Shown here: positions 1 to 5,627 of the stretch, one piece after another
How positions within the stretch are numbered: the first letter of the stretch is position 1
How the letters are laid out: each line of letters starts with the position of its first letter
Origin: Nocardiopsaceae bacterium
GTDB taxonomy: Bacteria > Actinomycetota > Actinomycetes > Streptosporangiales > Streptosporangiaceae
Direction: 5' to 3'
Assembly (NCBI GenBank): GCA_031254715.1
Contig: JAIRTY010000171.1
Coordinates: 1-8,226 of the forward strand
DNA length: 8,226 nucleotides
The notes under the pieces: generated by a model
Databases searched by the model: none
What the model was told of the DNA's origin: nothing
What the model saw: only the letters and a program-made list of their open reading frames with translations
Position numbers and translations under genes: made by a program

Positions 1-391
1 CGGTGATCACCGCCTCGGTGAAGTCCAGCGTCACGCTGCCGCTGCCCACCCGGACCTCCATCCGGCGCGGCACCACCCAGCGGCCGTCGCGCCGGGCGCT
101 GCTGCTGTGGCACTCGATCCGGACCAGGTCCTTCGGCTCCGGCGCCGCCCCGCCCGCTGTCACGCCAGGGGTGGCGGGCAGATCCCTGGTCAGGGCGGCG
201 AGCTCGCCGTAGGTCCGCGCGGTCAGGGCGGCCTCAAGCCGCTGGTCGAGTTCCTCGGCGGTCAGCCGGCCATCCCCGGCGGCGACCCGCAGCAACTCCA
301 CCACCCGATCCCGGTCCTGGTGCGATGCCCGCAGCTCAGCGGATGACGCCGGCTCATTCCCGGGCCCAACCGGCGTAATCTCCCCAGCCAT
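1..391 (-). CDS. DUF1707 domain protein, partial (3' end outside window)
   Basis: The leftward frame is open from the ATG at 391 to the window edge, giving 130 residues without a stop. Residues about 20-72 match the DUF1707 (SHOCT-like) pattern common in actinobacteria: RAS at 21-23, DRDRVVELL at 26-34, GRLTAEELDQRL at 41-52, and TYGELAALTRDLP at 60-72. After a Pro/Ala/Gly linker (73-88) comes a beta-rich segment containing SSSARRDGRWVVPRR (96-110) and SGSVTLDF (117-124), the usual C-terminal module of these proteins, resembling LiaF-type domains. The molecular function is unknown; family members are often membrane-associated or regulatory. I prefer the start at 391 over the in-frame ATG at 397. 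TAAGGT sits at -12 to -7 from 391, which fits a leaderless TANNNT promoter, and its AAGG could alternatively act as a ribosome site for 391; either is too close to serve 397. The family call is confident, the start moderately so. Confidence 0.88.
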   Translation of the reverse strand, partial: MAGEITPVGPGNEPASSAELRASHQDRDRVVELLRVAAGDGRLTAEELDQRLEAALTARTYGELAALTRDLPATPGVTAGGAAPEPKDLVRIECHSSSARRDGRWVVPRRMEVRVGSGSVTLDFTEAVIT

Positions 392-397
392 GCTCAT

Positions 398-403
398 ACC
401 TTA
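398..403 (-). promoter_or_regulatory. Candidate leaderless -10 (TAAGGT) of the DUF1707 gene
   Basis: TAAGGT on the minus strand occupies exactly -12 to -7 relative to the A of the ATG at 391. It matches the TANNNT -10 element of actinobacterial leaderless promoters. The AAGG within it could instead be a short Shine-Dalgarno sequence, so the reading is ambiguous. Confidence 0.35.
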
Positions 404-515
404 GGGCTCCGGTGCCCGCCGCAGGCGAGGGAGCGAACCAGCCGCATGCTCCGCCCCCCGGCGGCCCGCATAGGGGCATTTGCAATAGCGGCCCGATTGT
501 CATTCAGCTGCCCTT

Positions 516-563
516 TTATAAATAACCTATTTATGATATAATGCGTTAAGCGCCTGATAATGT
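516..563 (+). promoter_or_regulatory. AT-rich promoter and operator region of the hydrolase gene
   Basis: This AT-rich island stands out in GC-rich DNA. TG-A-TATAAT (534-542) is a perfect extended -10. Just upstream, ATAAATA (518-524) and TATTTAT (528-534) form a perfect 7-bp inverted repeat with spacer ACC, covering the place where RNA polymerase would contact the -35/-10 spacer, as expected for a repressor operator. The same bases also read as two 11-bp half-sites (516-526 and 527-537) like those near 3082 and 8011. A second extended -10-like element, TG-A-TAATGT (555-563), ends 7 nt before the ATG at 571 and would give a nearly leaderless mRNA. This matters because no Shine-Dalgarno sequence precedes that ATG. 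There is no convincing -35 hexamer at normal spacing. Function is inferred from sequence alone. Confidence 0.6.
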
Positions 564-570
564 TCCGCGC

Positions 571-1386
571 ATGAGCGACGATGGCGTGCTGACCACCAGC
601 GTGACCTATGACGACGGCGGGATCCCGCTCACTGGCGTGCTTCACTGGAATGAACGGCAGCCCGCTGCGCGTCCCGGGATATTGCTGGTCCACGGCGGTG
701 CCGGGCTTGATGATCACGCGCGGCAGCAGGCGCGCCGCTATGCCGGGCTCGGCTATCCCGTTTTCGCCTGTGACATGTTCGGCGACGGGGTGGCAGGCGA
801 CAGGGAAAAAGTGATGGCGTGCCTCACCGCCCTGCGTGACGATCCGGCGCTGCTGGCCCGGCGCGGCCAGGCCGGCCTCGACGCGATGTCACGCAGCCCG
901 CATTCCGGCGAGCCGTTCGCCGCCATCGGCTATTGCTTCGGCGGGATGGCGGTGCTGGCGCTGGCCCGGTCGGGCGTCCCGCTGGCCGCGGCGGTCAGCA
1001 TCCACGGCAGCCTGGCGACCGGCGCGCCCGCTCAGCCCGGCGCGGTCAGGGTGAGCGTGCTGGTGTGCCACGGCGCCATGGACCCGCATGTCCCCATGGA
1101 CCACGTGACCGCTTTCGCGGACGAGATGCACCGGGCCCGCGCCCGCTGGCAGCTGATCATGTACGGGGGAGCCCAGCACGGGTTCACGCACCAGCACGCC
1201 GTGCCCGGCGCGGTGCCGGGCGTCGCCTACGACCCGGCCGCCGATCGCGGCTCGTTCGCGGCGGCCAGCAGGTTCCTCGCCGAGGCGGTCGCGGGCGGCG
1301 CTGCCAGCGATCCCAGCCTCTATCACGGCGCCTTGCGTCGCGAACAACAGTTAAGATCTGACCCCCCCGAGGGGGTCAGATCTTAA
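571..1386 (+). CDS. Dienelactone hydrolase family protein
   Basis: A 271-residue cytoplasmic alpha/beta-hydrolase of the dienelactone hydrolase (DLH) family, with no signal peptide or membrane segment. The cysteine nucleophile elbow is GYCFGG at 120-125 (Cys122). The acid is Asp171 in HGAMDPHVP (168-175 region), and His203 lies in AQHGFTH (201-207), giving the family's Cys-Asp-His triad. LLVHGGAGLDDH (38-49) forms the strand and loop near the oxyanion hole. DLH enzymes open dienelactone or related cyclic or activated esters in aromatic degradation; the substrate here cannot be read from sequence. Family members usually have about 230-250 residues, so the tail beyond about 245 is extra. The last 11 residues (261-271) and the stop lie wholly in the palindrome at 1351-1386. 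There is no Shine-Dalgarno sequence, so initiation is probably leaderless or from a very short leader. No pathway partner is adjacent, and the DUF1707 gene diverges from it. Confidence 0.9.
   Translation: MSDDGVLTTSVTYDDGGIPLTGVLHWNERQPAARPGILLVHGGAGLDDHARQQARRYAGLGYPVFACDMFGDGVAGDREKVMACLTALRDDPALLARRGQAGLDAMSRSPHSGEPFAAIGYCFGGMAVLALARSGVPLAAAVSIHGSLATGAPAQPGAVRVSVLVCHGAMDPHVPMDHVTAFADEMHRARARWQLIMYGGAQHGFTHQHAVPGAVPGVAYDPAADRGSFAAASRFLAEAVAGGAASDPSLYHGALRREQQLRSDPPEGVRS
1351..1386. repeat. Perfect 36-bp palindrome (16-bp arms) at the end of the hydrolase gene
   Basis: The left arm TTAAGATCTGACCCCC (1351-1366) and the right arm at 1371-1386 are exact reverse complements around a 4-nt loop, CCGA. 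Transcribed RNA would form a long perfect hairpin, but no T-tract follows, so it is not a classic intrinsic terminator, although many actinobacterial terminators lack a U-tract. TAA, TGA and TAA within it fall in the three forward frames. By symmetry it also stops the three reverse frames. It supplies the stop of the upstream gene. It could be a terminator, an inserted palindromic repeat, or a remnant of transposon-end sequence. I recognise no specific element. Confidence 0.75.
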
Positions 1387-1482
1387 CGGCTGACGAGATC
1401 AGCCGCCGCAGCCGACCGAGCGAGCCCGGCTGGCCGCGTCCCCGCTGCCGGGCCTTCGCCCGCCGGCGGCCGCCGCTGGCCA

Positions 1483-1488
1483 TAGCCT
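1483..1488 (+). promoter_or_regulatory. Candidate leaderless -10 (TAGCCT) of the alpha/beta-hydrolase gene
   Basis: TAGCCT fits TANNNT and occupies exactly -12 to -7 from the ATG at 1495. No Shine-Dalgarno sequence lies upstream, so transcription starting at the A of the ATG is the simplest reading. CATAG (1481-1485) and CTATG (1493-1497) also form a short inverted repeat around it. Confidence 0.4.
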
Positions 1489-1494
1489 GCCCCT

Positions 1495-2388
1495 ATGACA
1501 GAAGAGCGCTTCACCGTTACCGCTCCGGACGGCCGCACGCTGGCCGTACTGACCGCCGGGCCTGCAGACGGCCTGCCGTTCGTCATGCACAACGGGACGC
1601 CGGGCGGGCTGCTGGCACTCCCGTCGATGACCGAGGCCGCGGCGGCCCGGGGGCTGCGCACGGTCATCTGCGCCCGGCCCGGCTACGGGGAGTCCACCCC
1701 GAGGCCCGGCCGCCGGGTGGCGGACGTGGCCGATGACGTCGCGGCGGTGCTGGCCGCGCTGGGCGCGGGCGAGTTCGTGACGCTGGGCTGGTCGGGCGGC
1801 GGGCCGCACGCGCTGGCCTGCGCGGTCATGCTGCCCGGCCGCTGCCTGGCGGCCGCCACCATGGCCGGGGTGGCGCCCCACGGGGCACCGGGGCTGGACT
1901 GGCTGGCCGGCATGGCGCCCGAGAACGTCGAGGAGTTCACGGCCGCGGACGCGGGCGAGGAGCCGCTCACCCGGTACCTGGAGGCGGCGGCCGCGGAGCT
2001 GGGCGGGGTCACGGCCGATCAGGTGGCGGCCTCGTTCGGGGAACTGGCGTCGGCGGCCGACCAGGCGGCCATGACCGGCGAACTGGCCGAGTACCTGGCG
2101 GCGTCGCTGCGGACGGCGGTGGCCGGCGGCGTGGCCGGCTGGCGCGACGATGACCTTGCGTTCATTGCCGACTGGGGCTTCCCGCTGGACGATCCGCACG
2201 CCGCGCCGGTAACGATCTGGCAGGGGGATCAGGACCGGATGGTCCCGTACGCGCACGGGTCCTGGCTGGCGGAGCACGTGCCGGGAGCACGCGCCCATCT
2301 GCTGCCGGGTGAGGGACACCTGACGCTCGCGGTGAGCACGCTCGGCGCGATCCTCGACGACCTGCTGGCAATCGCCGGCCGGGCCTGA
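1495..2388 (+). CDS. Alpha/beta-fold hydrolase
   Basis: A 297-residue soluble alpha/beta-hydrolase. The oxyanion-hole region is HNGTPGG (32-38). RPGYGES (61-67) follows the strand typical of this fold. The nucleophile elbow is GWSGGGPHA (98-106) with Ser100. The acid is Asp247 in WQGDQDRMVP (242-251), and the base His275 lies in GEGHLTL (272-278), so the Ser-Asp-His triad is complete. Length and layout match AB_hydrolase_1 enzymes such as esterases and haloperoxidase-like or epoxide-hydrolase-like proteins; the substrate is unknown. Residues about 130-225 form the variable cap, rich in Ala and Glu. The gene is separate from the upstream hydrolase: it follows the 1351-1386 palindrome, has its own TANNNT element, and lacks a Shine-Dalgarno sequence, which suggests a leaderless mRNA. 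Downstream, a hairpin at 2482-2531 separates it from convergent genes. Family call firm, specific role open. Confidence 0.92.
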   Translation: MTEERFTVTAPDGRTLAVLTAGPADGLPFVMHNGTPGGLLALPSMTEAAAARGLRTVICARPGYGESTPRPGRRVADVADDVAAVLAALGAGEFVTLGWSGGGPHALACAVMLPGRCLAAATMAGVAPHGAPGLDWLAGMAPENVEEFTAADAGEEPLTRYLEAAAAELGGVTADQVAASFGELASAADQAAMTGELAEYLAASLRTAVAGGVAGWRDDDLAFIADWGFPLDDPHAAPVTIWQGDQDRMVPYAHGSWLAEHVPGARAHLLPGEGHLTLAVSTLGAILDDLLAIAGRA

Positions 2389-2400
2389 CCCGGGCCACGC

Positions 2401-2475
2401 CTCATTCCGGTTGCCCTCGTTCCGGTCGCCCTCACTCCGGCCCGCCTGACCCAGCCCCGCCTGACCCGCCGGGCA
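2401..2475. repeat. Degenerate 15-bp tandem repeat, about five units
   Basis: Just after the alpha/beta-hydrolase stop, units at 2401-2415, 2416-2430 and 2431-2445 follow a CTCATTCCGGTTGCC-like pattern with few changes (second unit CTCGTTCCGGTCGCC). Two more diverged units, both starting CTGACCC, occupy 2446-2460 and 2461-2475. The 15-bp period is multiple-of-three, but no gene is supported here. It probably arose by slippage, and a role in ending transcription is possible. Confidence 0.6.
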
Positions 2476-2481
2476 CGCGGA

Positions 2482-2531
2482 CCGGCCGGGCCCGTTGGCC
2501 GCTGGGGGGCGCGGCGGACGGGCCCGGCCGG
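2482..2531. terminator. Bidirectional terminator-like hairpin between convergent genes
   Basis: CCGGCCGGGCCCGT (2482-2495) and ACGGGCCCGGCCGG (2518-2531) are perfect 14-bp reverse complements around a 22-nt loop. The stem is almost all G/C and no T-tract follows on either strand. It sits between the rightward hydrolase (stop 2388) and the leftward small membrane protein (stop 2547), where a shared transcription stop is expected. Confidence 0.65.
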
Positions 2532-2546
2532 CGAGCCGCGGGTCCG

Positions 2547-2843
2547 TCAGGCGGTGGCGTCGCTGGCCCGCCGGGCTCGGGCCGGACGGCGGTGCCCAGG
2601 CACGGCGTCCCGGCGCGGCCGGCCGGGCGGCCTGGTCGCGACGCTGGCCATCCGGGCCGGGAGAGCCGGCTGATGGGGGACAGCGTCCCCGGCCGCCTCC
2701 GCCTTGGCCGCCAGGTAGGCGCGGGCCTCCGAGTGATCGGGCTGGTGGTTGGGCCGCTTGAACGTGATCCAGTACGGGATACCGACGATCGCCACGATGA
2801 ACAGCAGGCAGAGCGGCACGTTAACCCAGACCAGGGGGGTCAT
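2547..2843 (-). CDS. Small single-pass membrane protein of unknown function
   Basis: A 98-residue protein. The frame is open further upstream, but the ATG at 2843 is the supported start: GGAGGGAG (2851-2858) lies 7 nt before it, and the hydrophobic segment begins directly after. Residues about 4-27 (VWVNVPLCLLFIVAIVGIPYW) form one membrane helix, followed by FKRPNHQPDHSEARAYLAAKAEA (28-50) as a likely cytosolic juxtamembrane helix. The tail (60-98) is rich in Arg, Pro and Ala and probably disordered. By the positive-inside rule the basic tail faces the cytosol. I do not recognise the family; small proteins starting MTPLVWVN-like occur as hypotheticals in actinomycetes. It lies 319 bp downstream of the kinase gene on the same strand, so it could be part of that system or independently expressed from its structured leader. 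The C-terminal half is low-complexity, so the exact stop deserves some caution. Confidence 0.72.
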   Translation of the reverse strand: MTPLVWVNVPLCLLFIVAIVGIPYWITFKRPNHQPDHSEARAYLAAKAEAAGDAVPHQPALPARMASVATRPPGRPRRDAVPGHRRPARARRASDATA

Positions 2844-2850
2844 AGTCTTT

Positions 2851-2883
2851 CTCCCTCCGATTGGCCGGCAGAGCCTCTGCCGG
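2851..2883 (-). promoter_or_regulatory. Leader hairpin next to a strong ribosome binding site
   Basis: On the minus strand GGAGGGAG (2851-2858) is the Shine-Dalgarno sequence for the ATG at 2843. Only 6 nt upstream of it, CCGGCAGAG (2865-2873) and CTCTGCCGG (2875-2883) are exact reverse complements, giving a stem of about 7-8 bp with a minimal loop. A second small inverted repeat, CCTGA/TCAGG, follows at 2888-2898. Such placement can influence ribosome access or mRNA stability. That effect is inferred. Confidence 0.5.
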
Positions 2884-3080
2884 GCTTCCTGATTCAGGCT
2901 GCCCGGAGGGATTCTCATTGAACTCAAGTCGCCTTCAGAATCGGCTCTGAATAGCCCAGGCCCGCGCCTGGACCGGACATGTCATGACGAACCATGACAC
3001 TGACCTGATACCGCTCTGACCTGCGAGATGTTCCTGCAATCGCGTGCCTGAAACGTTTGCATTCCCCGGTTCAGAGCGCG

Positions 3081-3103
3081 CCTATGAATAACCTATGAAT
3101 ATT
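3081..3103. repeat. 11-bp-spaced direct repeat, candidate regulator binding site
   Basis: CCTATGAATA occurs at 3081-3090 and again at 3092-3101, so identical 10-mers repeat with an 11-bp step, one helical turn. CTATGAAT appears a third time at 3151-3158. Head-to-tail half-sites at 11 bp are typical of OmpR/PhoB-family regulators, and such a regulator is encoded at 4761-5564. Similar pairs occur at 516-537 and 8011-8032. Binding is inferred. Confidence 0.5.
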
Positions 3104-3154
3104 CCAGAACGGTTTGCGGCGTGGCCGGTGACGTCTATGCGGATGCCTTGCTAT

Positions 3155-3171
3155 GAATTGAGTCACAATTC
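3155..3171. repeat. Inverted repeat over the kinase stop codon
   Basis: GAATTG (3155-3160) and CAATTC (3166-3171) are reverse complements with a 5-nt spacer and include the last two codons and the TGA of the kinase gene. The stem is short and AT-rich with no T-tract, so it is a weak terminator candidate at best. It adjoins the third CTATGAAT copy at 3151. Confidence 0.35.
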
Positions 3172-4758
3172 GCGCCGGCCGCCTGCCGCCTGCGGTGGGC
3201 GGCCCGGCTCCGTGGCGGGCCCGGCCGGCGGCGCCGGCCGGGCAGCCTGGGAACCGTCGGCGGGCCCGGAGTCAGGGCTGCGACGGGGCAGGGTGATCTC
3301 GAACCTGGAATGCCCGGGCCGGCTGGTGACGCTGACCTTCCCGCCATGAGCGGCGATGACCGCGTCCACGATGGCCAGGCCGAGACCCGTGCTCCCGGCC
3401 GCGCGGGACCGCGACGAGTCGCCCCGCACGAACCGCTCGAACAGGGACGGCTGCAGCTCCGCGGGGATGCCGGGGCCGTTGTCGGTCACGCTGAGCCGCA
3501 CCTGACCGGGCTCGGTGGCGGGGGCCAGCTCCACGGTGACGGTCGTGCCGGACGGGGTGTGCCTGGCGGCGTTGCTCATCAGGTTGGCCATGACCTGCTG
3601 CAGCCGGTGCTGGTCGCCTTCCACCACGACCGGCTCGTCGGGCAGCACCAGCTGCCAGCGGTGATCCGGGGTGGCGACCCGGGCGTCGCTGGTGGCGTCG
3701 AGCGCCAGCCTGGTCAGGTCCACCGGCTCCGCAGCCAGCGGCCGGCCCGCGTCCAGCTGCGCGAGCAGCAGCAACTCGTCCACCAGCACGCTCATCCGGG
3801 CCGACTCTGCTTCCACCCGGCCCAGCGCGTGCGCGATGTCGGCTGGCACCGGGCCCGGATGGCGGCGGGTCAGCTCGGCGTAGCCGCGGATGGCTGCCAG
3901 CGGGGTGCGCAGCTCGTGGCTGGCGTCGGCGGCGAACCGGCGCAGCCGCGCCTCGCTGGCGGCGCGGCGGGCCAGGGCCGACTCCACATGCCCGAGCATC
4001 CGGTTGAACGCCGTTCCGACCTGGCCGACCTCGGTCCTGGGATCGGTATCGGGGACCCGTTCCGGCAGCGTGACCTGGCCGCTGGCGAGCGGCAGCTGGG
4101 TGACCCTGGTCGCGGTGGCGGCGACCCGCCGCAGCGGCCGCAGCGACAGCCGCACCCAGCCGGTCCCGATCACCCCGGTCAGCACCAGCGCGGCGGCGAA
4201 CACGACGATCTCGGCGAGCTCGACGTTCCGCAGCGTGGATTCCACGTGCGCCAGCGGGAGGCCGGTGACCAGGATGTCGTGGTCCTGGCCCGTGGTCGCC
4301 ATCAGCCGGTAGTCCCCGCGCAGTGAGGTCAGGTCCCGCGTGTAGGGGCGGCCGTTCGGCGGCAGCCTGAGCAGCTGCTTCTTGTCGGCTGCGGTCAGGC
4401 GGCTCTTTCCGCCGACGATCGCCTGGGTGGTCACGACGCCGCGCTTGATCCGGGCCCCGAAAGTTCCCCATGCCTGGCCGATGCTGCAGTTCTGCTCCTG
4501 CCTCGCCCTCGGCGAGGGGTTGTGGTCACCCTGGTCGACCCCATCATGCTCGATCTGCTCGTTGGTCTCGATGCAGCTCGCGAACCGTCCGCCCGCGGCC
4601 GCGAGCTGGGCGTCTGTCTGGCTGATCAGGGTGGTGCTCAGCACCGTGTACGTCACGATGCCGATCGCGGCGCAGGCGACCGCCAGCAGCGTCAGCAGGC
4701 CCGCGATCAGCCGGGCCCGCAGGGTCCGCCCTGACAGCCAGCGGCGGAACCCGGTCAT
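3163..4758 (-). CDS. Two-component sensor histidine kinase
   Basis: A 531-residue membrane kinase. Helix 1 is about 17-40. An outside sensor region spans about 41-182. Helix 2 is about 183-204, followed by HAMP (about 205-258). HisKA carries SHELRTPL (280-287) with phospho-acceptor His281. The ATPase domain shows the N box NLMSNAARH (392-400), the G1 box DNGPGIP (426-432), the F box FERF (440-443), and the G2 box STGLGLAI (456-463). The tail (about 495-531) is Pro/Ala-rich. The sensor region holds just two cysteines, Cys62 and Cys91, either side of a polar stretch; a disulfide between them is possible. The signal is unknown. Its ATG lies 2 nt after the stop of the response regulator gene, so the two are co-transcribed and probably translationally coupled, and it should phosphorylate that regulator. 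General layout resembles TrcS/MprB-like actinobacterial kinases, but I do not assign a named orthologue. Confidence 0.95.
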   Translation of the reverse strand: MTGFRRWLSGRTLRARLIAGLLTLLAVACAAIGIVTYTVLSTTLISQTDAQLAAAGGRFASCIETNEQIEHDGVDQGDHNPSPRARQEQNCSIGQAWGTFGARIKRGVVTTQAIVGGKSRLTAADKKQLLRLPPNGRPYTRDLTSLRGDYRLMATTGQDHDILVTGLPLAHVESTLRNVELAEIVVFAAALVLTGVIGTGWVRLSLRPLRRVAATATRVTQLPLASGQVTLPERVPDTDPRTEVGQVGTAFNRMLGHVESALARRAASEARLRRFAADASHELRTPLAAIRGYAELTRRHPGPVPADIAHALGRVEAESARMSVLVDELLLLAQLDAGRPLAAEPVDLTRLALDATSDARVATPDHRWQLVLPDEPVVVEGDQHRLQQVMANLMSNAARHTPSGTTVTVELAPATEPGQVRLSVTDNGPGIPAELQPSLFERFVRGDSSRSRAAGSTGLGLAIVDAVIAAHGGKVSVTSRPGHSRFEITLPRRSPDSGPADGSQAARPAPPAGPATEPGRPPQAAGGRREL

Positions 4759-4760
4759 GA

Positions 4761-5564
4761 CTATGAACTCCCCGGCTTGAGCACGTAGCCGACGCCGCGC
4801 ACGGTGTGGATGAGCGGCTCCCGGCCTGCGTCGATCTTTTTGCGCAGGTAACTGATGTACAGCTCGACCACGTGCGCCTGGCCGCCGAAGTCGTAGTTCC
4901 AGACCCGGTCCAGGATCTGCGCCTTGGACAGCACCCGGCGGGGATTGCGCATGAGGAACCGGAGCAGCTCGAACTCGGTCGCGGTCAGCTCGACCAGCTC
5001 ACCGTCGCGGCGGACCTCGCGGGCGTCCTCATCCATCGCCAGGTCGCCCACCACCAGCTGGGTCTCGCTGGCCGAGCGTGCGATACCGGCGCGCCGCAGC
5101 AGCCCGCGCAGCCGCGCAAGCACCTCCTCCAGGCTGAACGGCTTGGTGACGTAGTCGTCGCCGCCGGCGGTGATGCCGGCCACCCGGTCCTCTACGGCGT
5201 CGCGGGCGGTCAGGAACAGCACGCACACGTGCGGCAGCTCGGCCCGGACCCGCCGCAGCACCTCCAGCCCATCGATGTCGGGCAGCATGATGTCGAGCAC
5301 CACGGCGTCTGGCCGGAACTCCCTGGCCGCCCGGACGGCAGTGGAGCCGTCCCCGGCGGTCTGGATCTCCCACCCCTCGTACCGCAGGACGCTGGCCAGC
5401 AGCTCGGCGAGGCTTGGCTCGTCGTCCACGACCAGCACCCGGATGGCGGTCCCGTCGGCGCGCCGGATGTCGCCGGCCGCGCCCCGCCGCCTGACGGCGG
5501 CAGCGGGCGGCCCGTTGCTGGGCGGCGCAGACCCGGATGGCGCGGGGCGCGTGTCGCTCACCAT
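4761..5564 (-). CDS. OmpR/PhoB-family DNA-binding response regulator
   Basis: A 267-residue regulator. After a disordered N-terminal extension (1-40) the receiver domain spans about 41-155: acidic pair Asp47-Asp48 in VVDDEPS, phospho-acceptor Asp91 in VVLDIMLPDIDG (88-99), Thr119 in FLTARD, and Lys141 in TKPFSLEE. The winged-helix effector domain spans about 168-264 and ends with LIHTVRGVGYVLKP (251-264), typical of the family. VWNYDFGGQAHVVELYISYL (221-240) is much like TrcR-type regulators of actinobacteria. The frame continues upstream to 5759, but those residues antisense the ferredoxin gene. The ATG at 5564 is chosen because GGAG lies just upstream; the adjacent GTG at 5561 has slightly better spacing and is the alternative. 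It is the partner of the kinase encoded 2 nt downstream. The ferredoxin gene ends 59 bp upstream, leaving little room for a separate promoter. Confidence 0.95.
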   Translation of the reverse strand: MVSDTRPAPSGSAPPSNGPPAAAVRRRGAAGDIRRADGTAIRVLVVDDEPSLAELLASVLRYEGWEIQTAGDGSTAVRAAREFRPDAVVLDIMLPDIDGLEVLRRVRAELPHVCVLFLTARDAVEDRVAGITAGGDDYVTKPFSLEEVLARLRGLLRRAGIARSASETQLVVGDLAMDEDAREVRRDGELVELTATEFELLRFLMRNPRRVLSKAQILDRVWNYDFGGQAHVVELYISYLRKKIDAGREPLIHTVRGVGYVLKPGSS

Positions 5565-5611
5565 GGACTCCAGCCTCTGGCGGTTGCTTCTAGCCAGCGT
5601 ATCCGCAGCCT

Positions 5612-5627
5612 CTGAGAGTCCTCTCAG
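5612..5627. promoter_or_regulatory. Operator-like inverted repeat upstream of the response regulator
   Basis: CTGAGAG (5612-5618) and CTCTCAG (5621-5627) are perfect 7-bp arms with a 2-nt spacer. It also reads as TCTGAG and TCTCAG 11 bp apart. It lies 48-63 bp before the regulator start and overlaps the ferredoxin stop codon. Position and symmetry suit autoregulation of the two-component genes, or attenuation between the electron-transfer genes and the regulator. Inferred only. Confidence 0.45.

Larger units (their letters stand above)
2844..3162. other. Structured intergenic region with several inverted repeats
   Basis: No gene is supported in these 319 bp. It is less GC-rich than its surroundings and dense in symmetric elements. 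TTCAGA (2934-2939) pairs with TCTGAA (2946-2951). CCAGGC (2956-2961) pairs with GCCTGG (2966-2971). TGTCATG (2980-2986) pairs with CATGACA (2993-2999). There is also an AAACGTTT palindrome (3051-3058), and the direct repeats at 3081. I could not assign a confident -10/-35 pair. It presumably holds the promoter and leader of the small membrane protein gene at 2843. Confidence 0.5.

Noticed and set aside
497..502. TTGTCA as the -35 of the promoter at 534-542
   Set aside because: It lies 34 bp from the -10, far outside the usual 16-19 bp spacing.
1399..2319. A 306-codon minus-strand frame opposite the alpha/beta-hydrolase
   Set aside because: The plus-strand gene has a complete catalytic triad and family motifs; the antisense frame has none.
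3047..3062. LacI-type operator around AAACGTTT
   Set aside because: The flanking TG and CA are off by one base from the symmetric consensus, so only the 8-bp core is palindromic.
3272..4471. Long minus-strand frame overlapping the kinase in another register, and the plus-strand frame at 3310-4326
   Set aside because: Both are Arg/Ala/Gly/Pro-rich and lie entirely over the kinase, whose domains are fully intact in its own frame.
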